Shown: positions 6,022 to 12,712 of the stretch, one piece after another
How the letters are laid out: every line of letters begins with the position of its first letter
How positions within the stretch are numbered: the stretch's first letter is position 1
NCBI GenBank assembly: GCA_919901705.1
Contig: CAKKPR010000129.1
Span: 1-12,712 of the forward strand
Direction of reading: 5' to 3'
From: Thermodesulfovibrionales bacterium
GTDB lineage: Bacteria; Nitrospirota; Thermodesulfovibrionia; Thermodesulfovibrionales; UBA1546
DNA length: 12,712 bases
The notes under the pieces: generated by a model
What the model was told of the DNA's origin: nothing
Seen by the model: only the letters and a program-made list of their open reading frames with translations
Databases searched by the model: none
Translations under genes and position numbers: made by a program

Positions 6022-6713
6022 TGCCAAAACCAATAAAAAGGAAGGTTGTTAAAAAAACAGCCTCTGAGATAGAGGTAAGGGGAGTTATATCAAGGCTGAA
6101 AGAATCTGCGACAAAGAAAAAGAGTTTGGTGATGGCTGGAGCAGGAGCTATTTTTATCTTTGCCGGCGCAATCGCAGGATCTTTTATTTACAACAGCACA
6201 ATGAAAAATAAGGCTGAAAAACTCGAATATGAGGCATATAAGATGTATTACGGCTTATACCAGACACAGCCTGTTGCAGGGGAAGAACAATATAAAAAAT
6301 CATTGGAGATGTTTAAAAAGGCATACGATACAAAAAAATCACCTGTGTCCCTGTTCTATATTGCAAACTGCTATTACGAGATGGGCAGATATGACGAAGC
6401 ATTAAATGCGCTCAGGGAATTAAACCAGAAATTTCCTGATGATGAGAGGTTTGTCCCGTTGTCGTACTATAAGATGGCAATGGCCAGCCTTAAAAAGGGG
6501 AGCAACGAGGAGGCGCTTAAATACCTTGATATCCTTTACAGGTATAAGACAGGCACATATAAAGACCTTTCTCTCATAGAATCAGGCAAGATACTCGAGG
6601 CGATGGGCAAGGTTGATGATGCAAAGAGGAAATACGAAGAGCTCACAAAAAACTTTCCGCAGTCTCCTTTTGCGGAAGAGGCGCAAATAAAGATTGGAGA
6701 GAAAAAAAGCTAA
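6021..6713 (+). CDS. Membrane-anchored TPR protein
   Basis: A 230-residue protein with a Lys-rich cytoplasmic N-terminus (PKPIKRKVVKK), one transmembrane helix at about 36-57 (LVMAGAGAIFIFAGAIAGSF), and then a periplasmic TPR array from about 75 to the end (YKKSLEMFKKAY, FYIANCYYEMGRYDEAL, and KVDDAKRKYEELTKNFPQSP are the clearest). The layout resembles YfgM/BamD-like adaptor proteins that hold envelope assembly partners, but no specific orthologue is evident. ATG 6021 has a strong AGGAGGG ribosome-binding site and overlaps the preceding stop, so it is co-translated with the PHP gene. It converges with the lytic transglycosylase gene with only 21 bases between them. Confidence 0.9.
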   Translation: MPKPIKRKVVKKTASEIEVRGVISRLKESATKKKSLVMAGAGAIFIFAGAIAGSFIYNSTMKNKAEKLEYEAYKMYYGLYQTQPVAGEEQYKKSLEMFKKAYDTKKSPVSLFYIANCYYEMGRYDEALNALRELNQKFPDDERFVPLSYYKMAMASLKKGSNEEALKYLDILYRYKTGTYKDLSLIESGKILEAMGKVDDAKRKYEELTKNFPQSPFAEEAQIKIGEKKS

Positions 6714-6734
6714 CCTGCATCAGGCAGAGGCGGA

Positions 6735-8042
6735 TTAATCGTTGGCAGTATTCTTTTTCTTGTTTAAGGATGTAACAAGCAGTTTTTTGTTCCTGGACTT
6801 AACAGCCCTGCTTTTTTTAGATTTTTTGTAAGACGCCTTTTTGGAGGCTTTTTTGTAAGACACCTTTCTGATTTCAAACCTGTCGTCTCTGTCGAGTTCA
6901 AACTTTTCTTTTGGGGGAAGAGATATCTGAGCGCCGGGCTTCAGGGGTTTTACCTTATCCATAGAGTTAAGCACAAGGATTGCCCTCACAGTGACCCCTG
7001 CTTTTTTTGCAATCCTGTCAATGGTATCGCCTTTTTTAACGGTGTAGGTCTCAACAGTGAATCTTTCTTCCTCAGGGGTGTCAGCAAGATTTTTTAAAAA
7101 GATTTCTTTGCTGCCAGCTGGTATCCTTAGTATATAAACAGGCATATCCGGCGGTGTGCACCATCTCCTGAGTTCAGGGTTAAGTTCTTTTATAACCTCT
7201 GTTGTTGTATCTGCACATCTTGCTGCAACCTCAAGGTCAAGGGGGCCGGTTACTGTAGCTTCGTCATAATCAAGCGGCTGATGATATTCTATATTTTTAA
7301 AGCCGAATTCTTCCGGATTTACTGCAATCATGCTCGCAGCAATAAAGTGAGGGACATAGTTTTTTGTCTCGCTTCTTATATGCCGGGTTTTTAACAAAGA
7401 CCAGTAATCATCGGACTTTGAGCGGTGCAGGGCCCTCAATATCTTGCCTTCTCCTGCATTGTATGCAGCCATTGCAAGGTTCCATGAGCCGAACATTTTA
7501 TAAAGGTCCTTCAGATAATTTGCAGCAGCCTCTGTGGATTTTACAGGGTCTCTTCTTTCGTCCTTCCACCAGTCTATTACAAGCCCATACCTCTTTGCCG
7601 TTGATGAAATAAACTGCCAGGGCCCGACTGCCCTTGCAACAGAATATGCATATGGATTAAAGCCGCTCTCGATAAGAGAAAGAAATACCATGTCTTCAGG
7701 GATATTTTTACTTTTCAGTATCTCTTTCATCAATTCAAGATATTTTCCTGAGCGGCTCAGGTACAGAGAAAATCTTTCTCTTATCCTGTCTGAAAAGAGA
7801 TATATGCTGTTATCCACGGCTTTTACTGCTATCGGATTCGATTTGTATGGTGCAATAGTCGGCCCTGATGCAGGGGTTTTTACATCAGGTTCTGCCTTTA
7901 TAAGAGTCTCTGCTGTTATATCAGGGTTTGTTTTTCCCGGGGCTGCAGGCTGCATGTCAGCCTGTCCCGTATCAGCGGCATAACCGGGCGCACAGAAAGA
8001 CAGCATAATGAATAAAGCAGCAAATAGACACAACTTTCCCAT
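6735..8042 (-). CDS. mltD: MltD-like membrane-bound lytic murein transglycosylase with LysM
   Basis: A 435-residue exported enzyme. Residues 1-22 are a signal peptide (LFAALFIMLSF...GYA-AD) without a good lipobox. The SLT catalytic domain spans about 95-245: LSLIESGFNP holds the catalytic Glu125, followed by AVGPWQFISSTAKRYGL, DERRDPVKST, and AMAAYNAGEG. One LysM repeat follows (about 331-376, TYTVKKGDTIDRIAKKAG). It cleaves glycan strands of peptidoglycan to 1,6-anhydro ends in the periplasm. MltD proteins usually have two or more LysM modules; this one has one, replaced at the end by a Lys-rich tail (about 393-432, with YKKASKKASYKKSKKS) that could bind anionic wall polymers. TTGACA 17 bases before TAAGAA lies immediately upstream, leaving almost no leader. 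Confidence 0.93.
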   Translation of the reverse strand: MGKLCLFAALFIMLSFCAPGYAADTGQADMQPAAPGKTNPDITAETLIKAEPDVKTPASGPTIAPYKSNPIAVKAVDNSIYLFSDRIRERFSLYLSRSGKYLELMKEILKSKNIPEDMVFLSLIESGFNPYAYSVARAVGPWQFISSTAKRYGLVIDWWKDERRDPVKSTEAAANYLKDLYKMFGSWNLAMAAYNAGEGKILRALHRSKSDDYWSLLKTRHIRSETKNYVPHFIAASMIAVNPEEFGFKNIEYHQPLDYDEATVTGPLDLEVAARCADTTTEVIKELNPELRRWCTPPDMPVYILRIPAGSKEIFLKNLADTPEEERFTVETYTVKKGDTIDRIAKKAGVTVRAILVLNSMDKVKPLKPGAQISLPPKEKFELDRDDRFEIRKVSYKKASKKASYKKSKKSRAVKSRNKKLLVTSLNKKKNTAND

Positions 8043-8051
8043 CTTGTTTAA

Positions 8052-8080
8052 TTCTTAACCTTAGAGTCTCTGTTTGTCAA
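8052..8080 (-). promoter_or_regulatory. Putative sigma-70 promoter of the mltD-like gene
   Basis: On the - strand a perfect TTGACA (8080-8075) is followed after 17 bases by TAAGAA (8057-8052), a weak -10. The expected start of transcription is about 8045, three bases before the ATG. Confidence 0.45.
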
Positions 8081-8131
8081 GGTAAAAAGTTTTCGTTTAT
8101 GTCCTGTTGCCCAAAATATATGCATGAAAAC

Positions 8132-8140
8132 TGGTATAAT
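8132..8140 (+). promoter_or_regulatory. Extended -10 promoter of parAB
   Basis: TGGTATAAT is a consensus TATAAT (8135-8140) with the extended -10 TG. No -35 at the right spacing. Transcription would start near 8147, which excludes the upstream in-frame ATG at 8099 and leaves about 9 bases of leader before ATG 8156. Confidence 0.6.
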
Positions 8141-8155
8141 AACCGGACTTCCGAT

Positions 8156-8935
8156 ATGGGCAGGATAATCGCAATAGCTAATCAAAAAGGCGGTGTTGGC
8201 AAGAGCACGACTGCTGTGAATCTCGCTACCTCACTGGCGCTTGCTGAAAAGGATATCCTTATTATAGATACAGATCCGCAGGGGAACTCTACAAGCGGGT
8301 TCGGCATAGCAAGGGATGGCCTTGATAAGACTCTCTACGATTTTTATTCCAAAAGGTGTGATATAGGTGATGCAATAAAAGAGACATCTGTAGGGCATCT
8401 CGCCATTATCCCTTCAACGGTGGACCTCCTTGGTGTTGAAATAGAGCTTGTTGGACGCGAAGGAAGGGAACATATCCTTTCTGATTCAATAAATGCCATA
8501 CGTGACCGTTACCGTTACATCCTGATTGATTGCCCGCCGTCTCTGGGCCTTTTAACCTTAAATGCGCTTGTGGCTGCTGACTCTGTGCTTGTCCCTGTTC
8601 AGTGCGAATACTATGCACTCGAGGGCCTCGGCCTCTTGACAAACACAATAAGATTAATAAGAAATTCATTCAACCCGGGGCTTGATATGGAAGGCATTGT
8701 GCTTACGATGTTTGATTCCAGGAACACACTGGCCCGGCAGGTTGAAGAAGAGGTAAGGAAGCATTTTGGCGCCAAGGTATATAATACTGTGATACCGAGG
8801 AATGTAACGCTCAGTGAAGCGCCAAGTCATGGCAAGCCTGCTCTTTTTTATGATGCAAAGTCCAAGGGTGCGCAGAGCTATTTATCCCTGGCAAAGGAGA
8901 TATTGAATGAAAACGGCATTAGGCAAAGGGCTTGA
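8156..8935 (+). CDS. parA: ParA/Soj chromosome-partitioning ATPase
   Basis: A 259-residue ParA/Soj. It begins MGRIIAIANQKGGVGKST: the deviant Walker A with signature K11 and K16, then IIDTDPQGN (36-44), and the Walker B-like LIDCPPSLG. Length and the absence of an N-terminal DNA-binding extension mark the chromosomal type (Ib-like/Soj). It binds DNA nonspecifically as an ATP dimer and drives segregation of ParB-parS complexes; it can also control DnaA. I use ATG 8156 rather than the in-frame ATG 8099, because the family starts at MGRIIAI and the promoter lies between the two. No ribosome-binding site is visible. The next gene, parB, overlaps its end by 29 bases. Confidence 0.95.
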   Translation: MGRIIAIANQKGGVGKSTTAVNLATSLALAEKDILIIDTDPQGNSTSGFGIARDGLDKTLYDFYSKRCDIGDAIKETSVGHLAIIPSTVDLLGVEIELVGREGREHILSDSINAIRDRYRYILIDCPPSLGLLTLNALVAADSVLVPVQCEYYALEGLGLLTNTIRLIRNSFNPGLDMEGIVLTMFDSRNTLARQVEEEVRKHFGAKVYNTVIPRNVTLSEAPSHGKPALFYDAKSKGAQSYLSLAKEILNENGIRQRA

Positions 8936-9743
8936 GGCCCTGATTCCTGAAAAGGGCGAAGAATTATTATATCTGGAAATTAACCGTATATTCCCCGGCG
9001 GCGAGCAGCCGCGGAAGACATTCAATGACAGCTCTCTAAAAGAACTTGCTGTTTCAATAAAGGAAAAGGGAGTGCTTCAGCCTGTTATAGTCTCAAGGCT
9101 TGGAGATGGTTCGTTCAGGCTTGTTGCAGGTGAAAGGAGATGGAGGGCGTCACAGCTTGCAGGCCTGAAAAAAATACCTGCAATCGTGAAAAATGTTGCA
9201 TCAAGGGACGCGCTTGAAATAGCGCTCATAGAAAACATACAGAGAGAAGACCTGAACCCGGTTGAGACAGCAGAGGCATTCAACAAACTGCTGAAAGATT
9301 TTAATCTTACGCAGGAAGAACTCTCGGAAAAGGTTGGGAAAGAAAGGGCTACTGTAGCCAATTACCTGAGACTTTTAAAGCTTCCGGAGGAAATAAAGTC
9401 GTTAATCTCTGATGGTTCCCTGAGCATGGGACATGCAAGGGCAGTTCTCTCGATTGAGGGAAGGGCGCACCAGATAGAAGCTGTAAGAAAGATTATAACC
9501 AAAGGCCTGAGCGTCAGGGAGGCGGAGGCGCTGGTGAAAAATATTTCTCTTGCCGGGACAAAAAAGCTGAAAGGTCATAAAGCGCATAAGACCCCGGAAA
9601 TAGCATCCCTTGAAGATAAACTTATAAAAAGTCTTGGGACAAAAGTGAGGATTCATCATAAAGGCAAGAAAGGCGGAAAGATAGAGATAGAATATTATTC
9701 TCTCGATGAACTGGACAGGCTCTTAGAGATATTAATGGACTAA
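8907..9743 (+). CDS. parB: ParB/Spo0J chromosome-partitioning protein (CTPase clamp)
   Basis: A 278-residue ParB with all three regions: an N-terminal ALGKGLEALIP box, typically contacting ParA; the ParB/Srx CTP-binding domain with GERRWRA (75-81) and ENIQREDLNP (109-118); a helix-turn-helix at about 134-156 for parS binding (LTQEELSEKVGKERATVANY) and the SMGHARA helix; and a C-terminal dimerisation segment ending YYSLDELDRLLEILMD. It loads at parS as a sliding clamp and recruits SMC. ATG 8907 has AGGAGA six bases upstream, inside parA. No near-consensus parS (TGTTTCACGTGAAACA) occurs in the window, so the site must lie elsewhere. Confidence 0.95.
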   Translation: MKTALGKGLEALIPEKGEELLYLEINRIFPGGEQPRKTFNDSSLKELAVSIKEKGVLQPVIVSRLGDGSFRLVAGERRWRASQLAGLKKIPAIVKNVASRDALEIALIENIQREDLNPVETAEAFNKLLKDFNLTQEELSEKVGKERATVANYLRLLKLPEEIKSLISDGSLSMGHARAVLSIEGRAHQIEAVRKIITKGLSVREAEALVKNISLAGTKKLKGHKAHKTPEIASLEDKLIKSLGTKVRIHHKGKKGGKIEIEYYSLDELDRLLEILMD

Positions 9744-9809
9744 ATCAGTTGCCTTGTGATTTTTTATACTCTTTATAATATCACCTTTAGCTCTAATGTC
9801 AAATCCGGT

Positions 9810-10415
9810 TTATTCAGAAACTTGCTTTAAATTCTCACACGCATATTGATTTCCTTTTTCGCAGGCCTTTTTGAAATCAGCAGCTGCCTTTCTTACATAG
9901 GCAACGCCGCGGGAAAAGTATGCGTCGCCATAATTCGGCAGAATACCAAGGGCCTTGTTATAGTCCTCGATAGCATTATCATGTTGTCCTTTTTTTGCAT
10001 AGGCAACGCCACGGTTATGATAGGCAGCGGCAAAATCAGGCTTGAGCGCAACAGCCTTTGTTTCGTCTTCAATAACATCGTTGTATCGCCCTTTCTTATA
10101 ATAGGCAAGGCCCCGCAGGTGGTATATCTCAGCATCATTAATGTGCAGCTCCATAGCCTTGCTGTAATCTCTGATAGCCTCCTCGAGTCTTTCTCTTTTG
10201 TAGTAGGCCTGGCCGCGGTTATAGTAGGCCTCGGCAAGATTCGGATTTATTGAAAGGGCCTCGGAGTAATCTTTAATTGCGCTGTCAAACTCGGCGTCAT
10301 TAAAATGGGCGTTCCCTTTATCAAGAGAGAGCTGAGGGTCAGCGCCTTGCGCTATGCGGGAGTTCCAGGCAACAATTAAATAAAACGATAAAAAAATAAT
10401 TCCAAGGTTTTTCAT
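9810..10415 (-). CDS. Exported TPR-repeat protein
   Basis: A 201-residue protein: signal peptide (about 1-24, LGIIFLSFYLIVAW...AQGA-DP) and then at least four consecutive 34-residue TPR units with the repeated A-Y-x-x-R-G-x-A-Y-x-K-x-x-x-x-x-A-I-x-D pattern (from about 30 to 180), closing with ADFKKACEKGNQYACENL, a Sel1-like half repeat. TPR arrays bind partner proteins; nothing here identifies the partner. The DNA shows the repeat as near-identical 102-base units. A good AGGAG precedes the ATG, and the gene lies 11 bases after the phospholipase-like gene, so they form an operon and the two exported proteins may act together. Confidence 0.9.
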   Translation of the reverse strand: MKNLGIIFLSFYLIVAWNSRIAQGADPQLSLDKGNAHFNDAEFDSAIKDYSEALSINPNLAEAYYNRGQAYYKRERLEEAIRDYSKAMELHINDAEIYHLRGLAYYKKGRYNDVIEDETKAVALKPDFAAAYHNRGVAYAKKGQHDNAIEDYNKALGILPNYGDAYFSRGVAYVRKAAADFKKACEKGNQYACENLKQVSE

Positions 10416-10426
10416 GGTTAACTCCT

Positions 10427-11140
10427 TTAATCAATTTTACCAATCTGTTTTAAAACCGCCTTTAATAAAGAGGCGCTGTGGCTAAGCTGCACGTATGCCT
10501 CTTCCTTTGTCATGTCCCTGTTTTCTTTCCTTAGTTTGTGTCCCAGCGTTCTCGATATATTGGCTATCCGGGCAATTTCCCTTGCAAGGTCTTCTTCAAG
10601 ATGGTCAGGCCTCAGGTTAATCGGATATATGTTTTTTTCTATCAGGCTGATATTTTTCAGGACTTCATTTTCCACAGTCCCGTCATTGATGGAATGGTGT
10701 TTTTTATTAAAGGCGTCATAAGGGGTGTTATGTAATGGCTGGGATAAATCACCAATATAATGAGCACAGAAGGCAACATGATATTCAGGGTATTTGCCTG
10801 CCTTCACAGTCTTTTCATATTCACGCAGAGAGGCAATGATTGCTCCGTATAAATGTCCTTCGCTGTCTTTCGGGCTGTTGTACCTGCTTATCTGGGCAAG
10901 TACCGTCTCAGCCGTGACCAAAATATCTTTTTCATTATCGAAATAATGGTTGTTCCTTTCGATGAAATCCGCTTTTATCTTTGTGATGTCAGGGCCTGCG
11001 GCATTGTACCATCTGCTGTAACCCGCGGCCTTTGCTACTGCAAGATGTGTCTCGTCATGCCATCCGGAAGCATTGCTCAGGTTAAAAAAAAGGAACAGCG
11101 CCAGGGAAGAAGCAATTGCTTTGAGGCGCAAGTTTTTCAT
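10427..11140 (-). CDS. Exported zinc-dependent phospholipase C / P1 nuclease-fold hydrolase
   Basis: A 237-residue protein. After a signal peptide (about 1-26, ending SNASG), the mature protein starts at or beside W27-H28, as expected for this fold in which the N-terminal Trp binds zinc. Other candidate zinc ligands: H32, H65 and D68 (RNNHYFD), H96, H127 and D131 plus H137 in HYIGDLSQPLH, and H148/E157. The H-x3-D-x5-H block is the hallmark of the S1/P1 nuclease and PC-PLC superfamily, which cuts phosphodiester bonds of lipids or nucleic acids. The substrate cannot be told from sequence. A TAAAAT box lies 6 bases before the ATG and there is no good ribosome-binding site. The TPR gene follows after 11 bases. 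Confidence 0.85.
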   Translation of the reverse strand: MKNLRLKAIASSLALFLFFNLSNASGWHDETHLAVAKAAGYSRWYNAAGPDITKIKADFIERNNHYFDNEKDILVTAETVLAQISRYNSPKDSEGHLYGAIIASLREYEKTVKAGKYPEYHVAFCAHYIGDLSQPLHNTPYDAFNKKHHSINDGTVENEVLKNISLIEKNIYPINLRPDHLEEDLAREIARIANISRTLGHKLRKENRDMTKEEAYVQLSHSASLLKAVLKQIGKID

Positions 11141-11146
11141 AGCCCT

Positions 11147-11152
11147 ATTTTA
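11147..11152 (-). promoter_or_regulatory. Putative -10 box of the phospholipase-TPR operon
   Basis: TAAAAT (- strand) ends six bases before the ATG, which would place transcription start at or next to the start codon. No convincing -35. Confidence 0.3.
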
Positions 11153-11226
11153 ACTAATCTCTCCCTTCTTCTTCCACTAATTGCCATTCTGCTAAGGCCT
11201 TAGTATCAGATAGGTTGAGATTAGTT
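11152..11226. repeat. Inverted repeat flanking a 12-bp palindrome between two - strand genes
   Basis: AACTAATCTC (11152-11161) and GAGATTAGTT (11217-11226) are perfect inverted copies. Between them CTAAGGCCTTAG (11192-11203) is a perfect 12-bp palindrome. The region lies downstream of the 29-residue-repeat gene and upstream of the phospholipase operon. It may be an operator or a structured terminator; there is no T-run that would make it a standard terminator. Confidence 0.4.
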
Positions 11227-11589
11227 TCTTAATCTTTCAGCATTAAACATTTTTAATTGTTTTATCATCTCTTCTTCTGATAGGACGCCAAGCTTGACAA
11301 GGGCCTCTCCAAAATATATGTAGTCATCTTTTTGTTCCTTGAGCAGTTCCTTAATCTGGGTTTCCGTTAAGAGGCCGTCTTCGAGCGCTATCTCTCCGAA
11401 TTTCTTTAATTCCTCTTCCTGCTTAATGAGAACTTTATCTATATCTTCCTCTGTAAGCCAGCCCTTTTTCTTTGCAAGATGCCCTATCTTTGAATTATGC
11501 TGCATCTGCATAATCCTTGCCTTAATAGTATCTTCGAATGTTATAAGGCCCTTCTTGCGCAGGTATTGACCAAAGAGTATGTTTCTCAT
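11221..11589 (-). CDS. Small protein of four 29-residue MshEN-like repeats
   Basis: 122 residues with no signal peptide, composed almost wholly of four tandem units starting at residues 6 (FGQYLRKKGLITFEDTIKAR), 35 (IGHLAKKKGWLTEEDIDKVL), 64 (FGEIALEDGLLTETQIKELL) and 93 (FGEALVKLGVLSEEEMIKQL), an exact 29-residue period. The pattern aromatic/I-G-x-x-x-x-x-x-G-x-[IL]-[TS]-x-x-x-[IL] resembles the MshEN motif (L-G-x-x-L-x-x-x-G-x-[IL]) found at the N-terminus of GspE/PilB/MshE ATPases, where it can bind cyclic di-GMP; here there is no ATPase. Function is thus at most inferred: a nucleotide-binding or protein-binding adaptor. A ribosome-binding GGAG lies 10 bases before the ATG. Confidence 0.82.
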   Translation of the reverse strand: MRNILFGQYLRKKGLITFEDTIKARIMQMQHNSKIGHLAKKKGWLTEEDIDKVLIKQEEELKKFGEIALEDGLLTETQIKELLKEQKDDYIYFGEALVKLGVLSEEEMIKQLKMFNAERLRN

Positions 11590-11626
11590 TTATATATCGC
11601 TCCGTTTCTTCAGGACAATTAATAAT

Positions 11627-11654
11627 CTTATACCATAAATGCCGCTTTTTTAAA
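11627..11654 (-). promoter_or_regulatory. Putative extended -10 promoter of the 29-residue-repeat gene
   Basis: On the - strand, TGGTATAAG (TATAAG at 11632-11627) has the extended -10 TG, with TTTAAA (4 of 6 to -35 consensus) 16 bases upstream. The leader would be about 30 bases and contains the GGAG ribosome-binding site. Confidence 0.4.
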
Positions 11655-11740
11655 CAGGAAATAATCTTTGCTCATATCTTAATGTCAGGCGGCAAGAGTG
11701 AGCGGATTGCCCGAGGGCGATTAGAAGGACATCGCAAGAA

Positions 11741-12694
11741 TTAGCATGAGCTTAATTGACTGACAATGCCGCCGCGCTTAAGCATATTCCTATAGTTGCC
11801 CTTGCAGCAATCGAGGATATATTTCAGGTAGGTTATGTTTTTCCATGTGGATTCAAGATAAAGGTCTTTTTCGATATTCCACCGCCTGCTGAAATGATGT
11901 CTCATGTATTTGGCTTCATATCCCATCTCTATTTCGAGCCTTTGCCTGATGAGTTCATAAAATCCAACTGTCTTCTCAAGAAAATCGTCCTCATGCGCAT
12001 ATCCCCGGACATTGCCTTCGTTGAATTCCTTGAAAAGGAAAAACAGCCTCTCAAGATATACGCGGTCTGACATCTGTCCAAGCAGGTCGGACATGAAAAT
12101 AATTTTCCCCATTATCCTTTCCTCTTCGGATTCAAATGGTATAGCATCAATTTTTACGCTAAGGTTCGTAGCCGTCACAATGCGCCTGCATTTCTCATAA
12201 TCACTCTCAGAGAACCCGTTTTCTCTGAAATAATCTTTCATGAATTGAATGCTGCGCTCCACATGAATTAATGTATACTTGGAGCCTGTGCCGTCATTAT
12301 CGTCTTTTGCCTGGATGTAGCCTGTGTCGTGCAGCAATGCGCTGACTAAACCAAGCCCTATCGTCTCTCTGCTGAAAGTATATCCTTCTAAATAAAAACC
12401 ATGGATGAGCCTTGCCATTGTGAGAAACACATCAGTGGTGTGCTTTAAATCATGGTAGCCGGTGTTGCATTCCCTGTAGCCCGGATATTTGCCTTTAAAG
12501 AGAATCGCTGTATCTGTAAAAACCTTCCTTAAGACTTCAAAGTCATAAGAAAGGAAAATCATCGAGACGATATTCCTTACCTCTTTAAAGACGCATTCAG
12601 GCCTGTCAATATCGACAAGAAGCGCCATGTCAAACCTGTCATTTATTATTGCTTCTCTGCATCCCATGGATAGGATTCTCCTTTTGGTAGTCAT
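11741..12694 (-). CDS. HD-domain metal-dependent phosphohydrolase
   Basis: Up to 317 residues. The HD metal site is clear: YHDLKHTTDV (H81, H85), ALLHDTGY (H122, D123), H144 and MSDLLGQ (D203), in the order of the HD superfamily. The YHDLKH-x-x-DV spacing is like the YHN-x-x-H-x-x-DV of class I cyclic-nucleotide phosphodiesterases, so a cyclic nucleotide or another phosphodiester is a possible substrate, but this is only a resemblance. The C-terminal third (about 235-317) has no recognisable domain. Start is uncertain: ATG 12694 has no ribosome-binding site and the frame is open to the right edge, while ATG 12667 (residue 10) has AGGAG about 10 bases upstream. Confidence 0.85.
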   Translation of the reverse strand: MTTKRRILSMGCREAIINDRFDMALLVDIDRPECVFKEVRNIVSMIFLSYDFEVLRKVFTDTAILFKGKYPGYRECNTGYHDLKHTTDVFLTMARLIHGFYLEGYTFSRETIGLGLVSALLHDTGYIQAKDDNDGTGSKYTLIHVERSIQFMKDYFRENGFSESDYEKCRRIVTATNLSVKIDAIPFESEEERIMGKIIFMSDLLGQMSDRVYLERLFFLFKEFNEGNVRGYAHEDDFLEKTVGFYELIRQRLEIEMGYEAKYMRHHFSRRWNIEKDLYLESTWKNITYLKYILDCCKGNYRNMLKRGGIVSQLSSC

Positions 12695-12712
12695 TATGAA
12701 ATCATAACAGGG

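Noticed and set aside
6714..6734. CCTG-CAT-CAGG hairpin between the convergent TPR and mltD-like genes as a terminator
   Set aside because: Only a 4-bp stem and no T-run on either strand.
8099..8155. 19-residue N-terminal extension of ParA from ATG 8099
   Set aside because: It lies upstream of the predicted transcription start (extended -10 at 8132-8140), and the family begins at MGRIIAI.
8099..9743. Search for a parS site near parAB
   Set aside because: No sequence close to TGTTTCACGTGAAACA was found by eye in the window.
9756..9784. GTGAT...ATCAC imperfect inverted repeat between parB and the TPR gene as a bidirectional terminator
   Set aside because: The stem is AT-rich and interrupted by mismatches; too weak to call.
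11692..11745. Imperfect direct repeat GCAAGAGTGAGC / GCAAGAATTAGC and short GCCCGAGGGC hairpin downstream of the HD gene
   Set aside because: 10 of 12 match over a short length and a 2-base loop with no T-run; could be chance or a decayed dispersed repeat, not enough to annotate.

Overview
The window is about 12.7 kb of moderate-to-low GC bacterial DNA. The cytoplasmic and envelope genes, the frequent TTG starts and the 'cattgcgag...gcaatct' type dispersed repeat fit an uncultured anaerobe of the Nitrospirota / Desulfobacterota sort (Thermodesulfovibrionia-like is my best guess, low confidence). There are no rRNA, tRNA or CRISPR features.

Left part (1-5.3 kb) is an accessory defence / mobile region. 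It opens inside a type IIG (Eco57I/TaqI-like) restriction-modification methyltransferase gene that runs off the left edge. Overlapping its stop codon is an unrecognised ~300-aa gene with a HEPN-like R-x4-H motif. Then follow a RAYT-type (REP-associated tyrosine) transposase carrying its own palindromic REP elements inside and at the end of its reading frame, an antitoxin gene whose VapC partner is cut to 13 codons, a complete RelB/RelE-like toxin-antitoxin pair, and a small secreted protein of unknown role. Two decayed copies of the 3' end of the methyltransferase gene (3200-3304 and 4772-4932) punctuate this region, so there are three copies of that tail, and the pieces between them look like cassettes inserted at or recombined through the tail.

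Middle part (5.3-9.8 kb) is ordinary chromosomal housekeeping: a PHP-domain phosphoesterase and a membrane-anchored TPR protein (operon, +), a MltD-like lytic transglycosylase with LysM (-), and a divergent parA-parB chromosome-segregation operon (+). Putative -10 boxes lie very close to the start codons of the PHP, mltD, parA and phospholipase genes, which lack clear ribosome-binding sites, while the internal operon genes have good ones.

Right part (9.8-12.7 kb), all on the - strand, carries an exported zinc phospholipase C / P1 nuclease-fold protein followed by an exported TPR protein (operon), a small protein made of four exact 29-residue MshEN-like repeats, and an HD-domain phosphohydrolase at the right edge. 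The last two may be signalling proteins.

The most unusual items are the triplicated methyltransferase tail with its shared 20-bp core, the REP elements built into the transposase gene, the in-frame dispersed repeat inside the methyltransferase, and the HEPN-like gene overlapping the methyltransferase stop.
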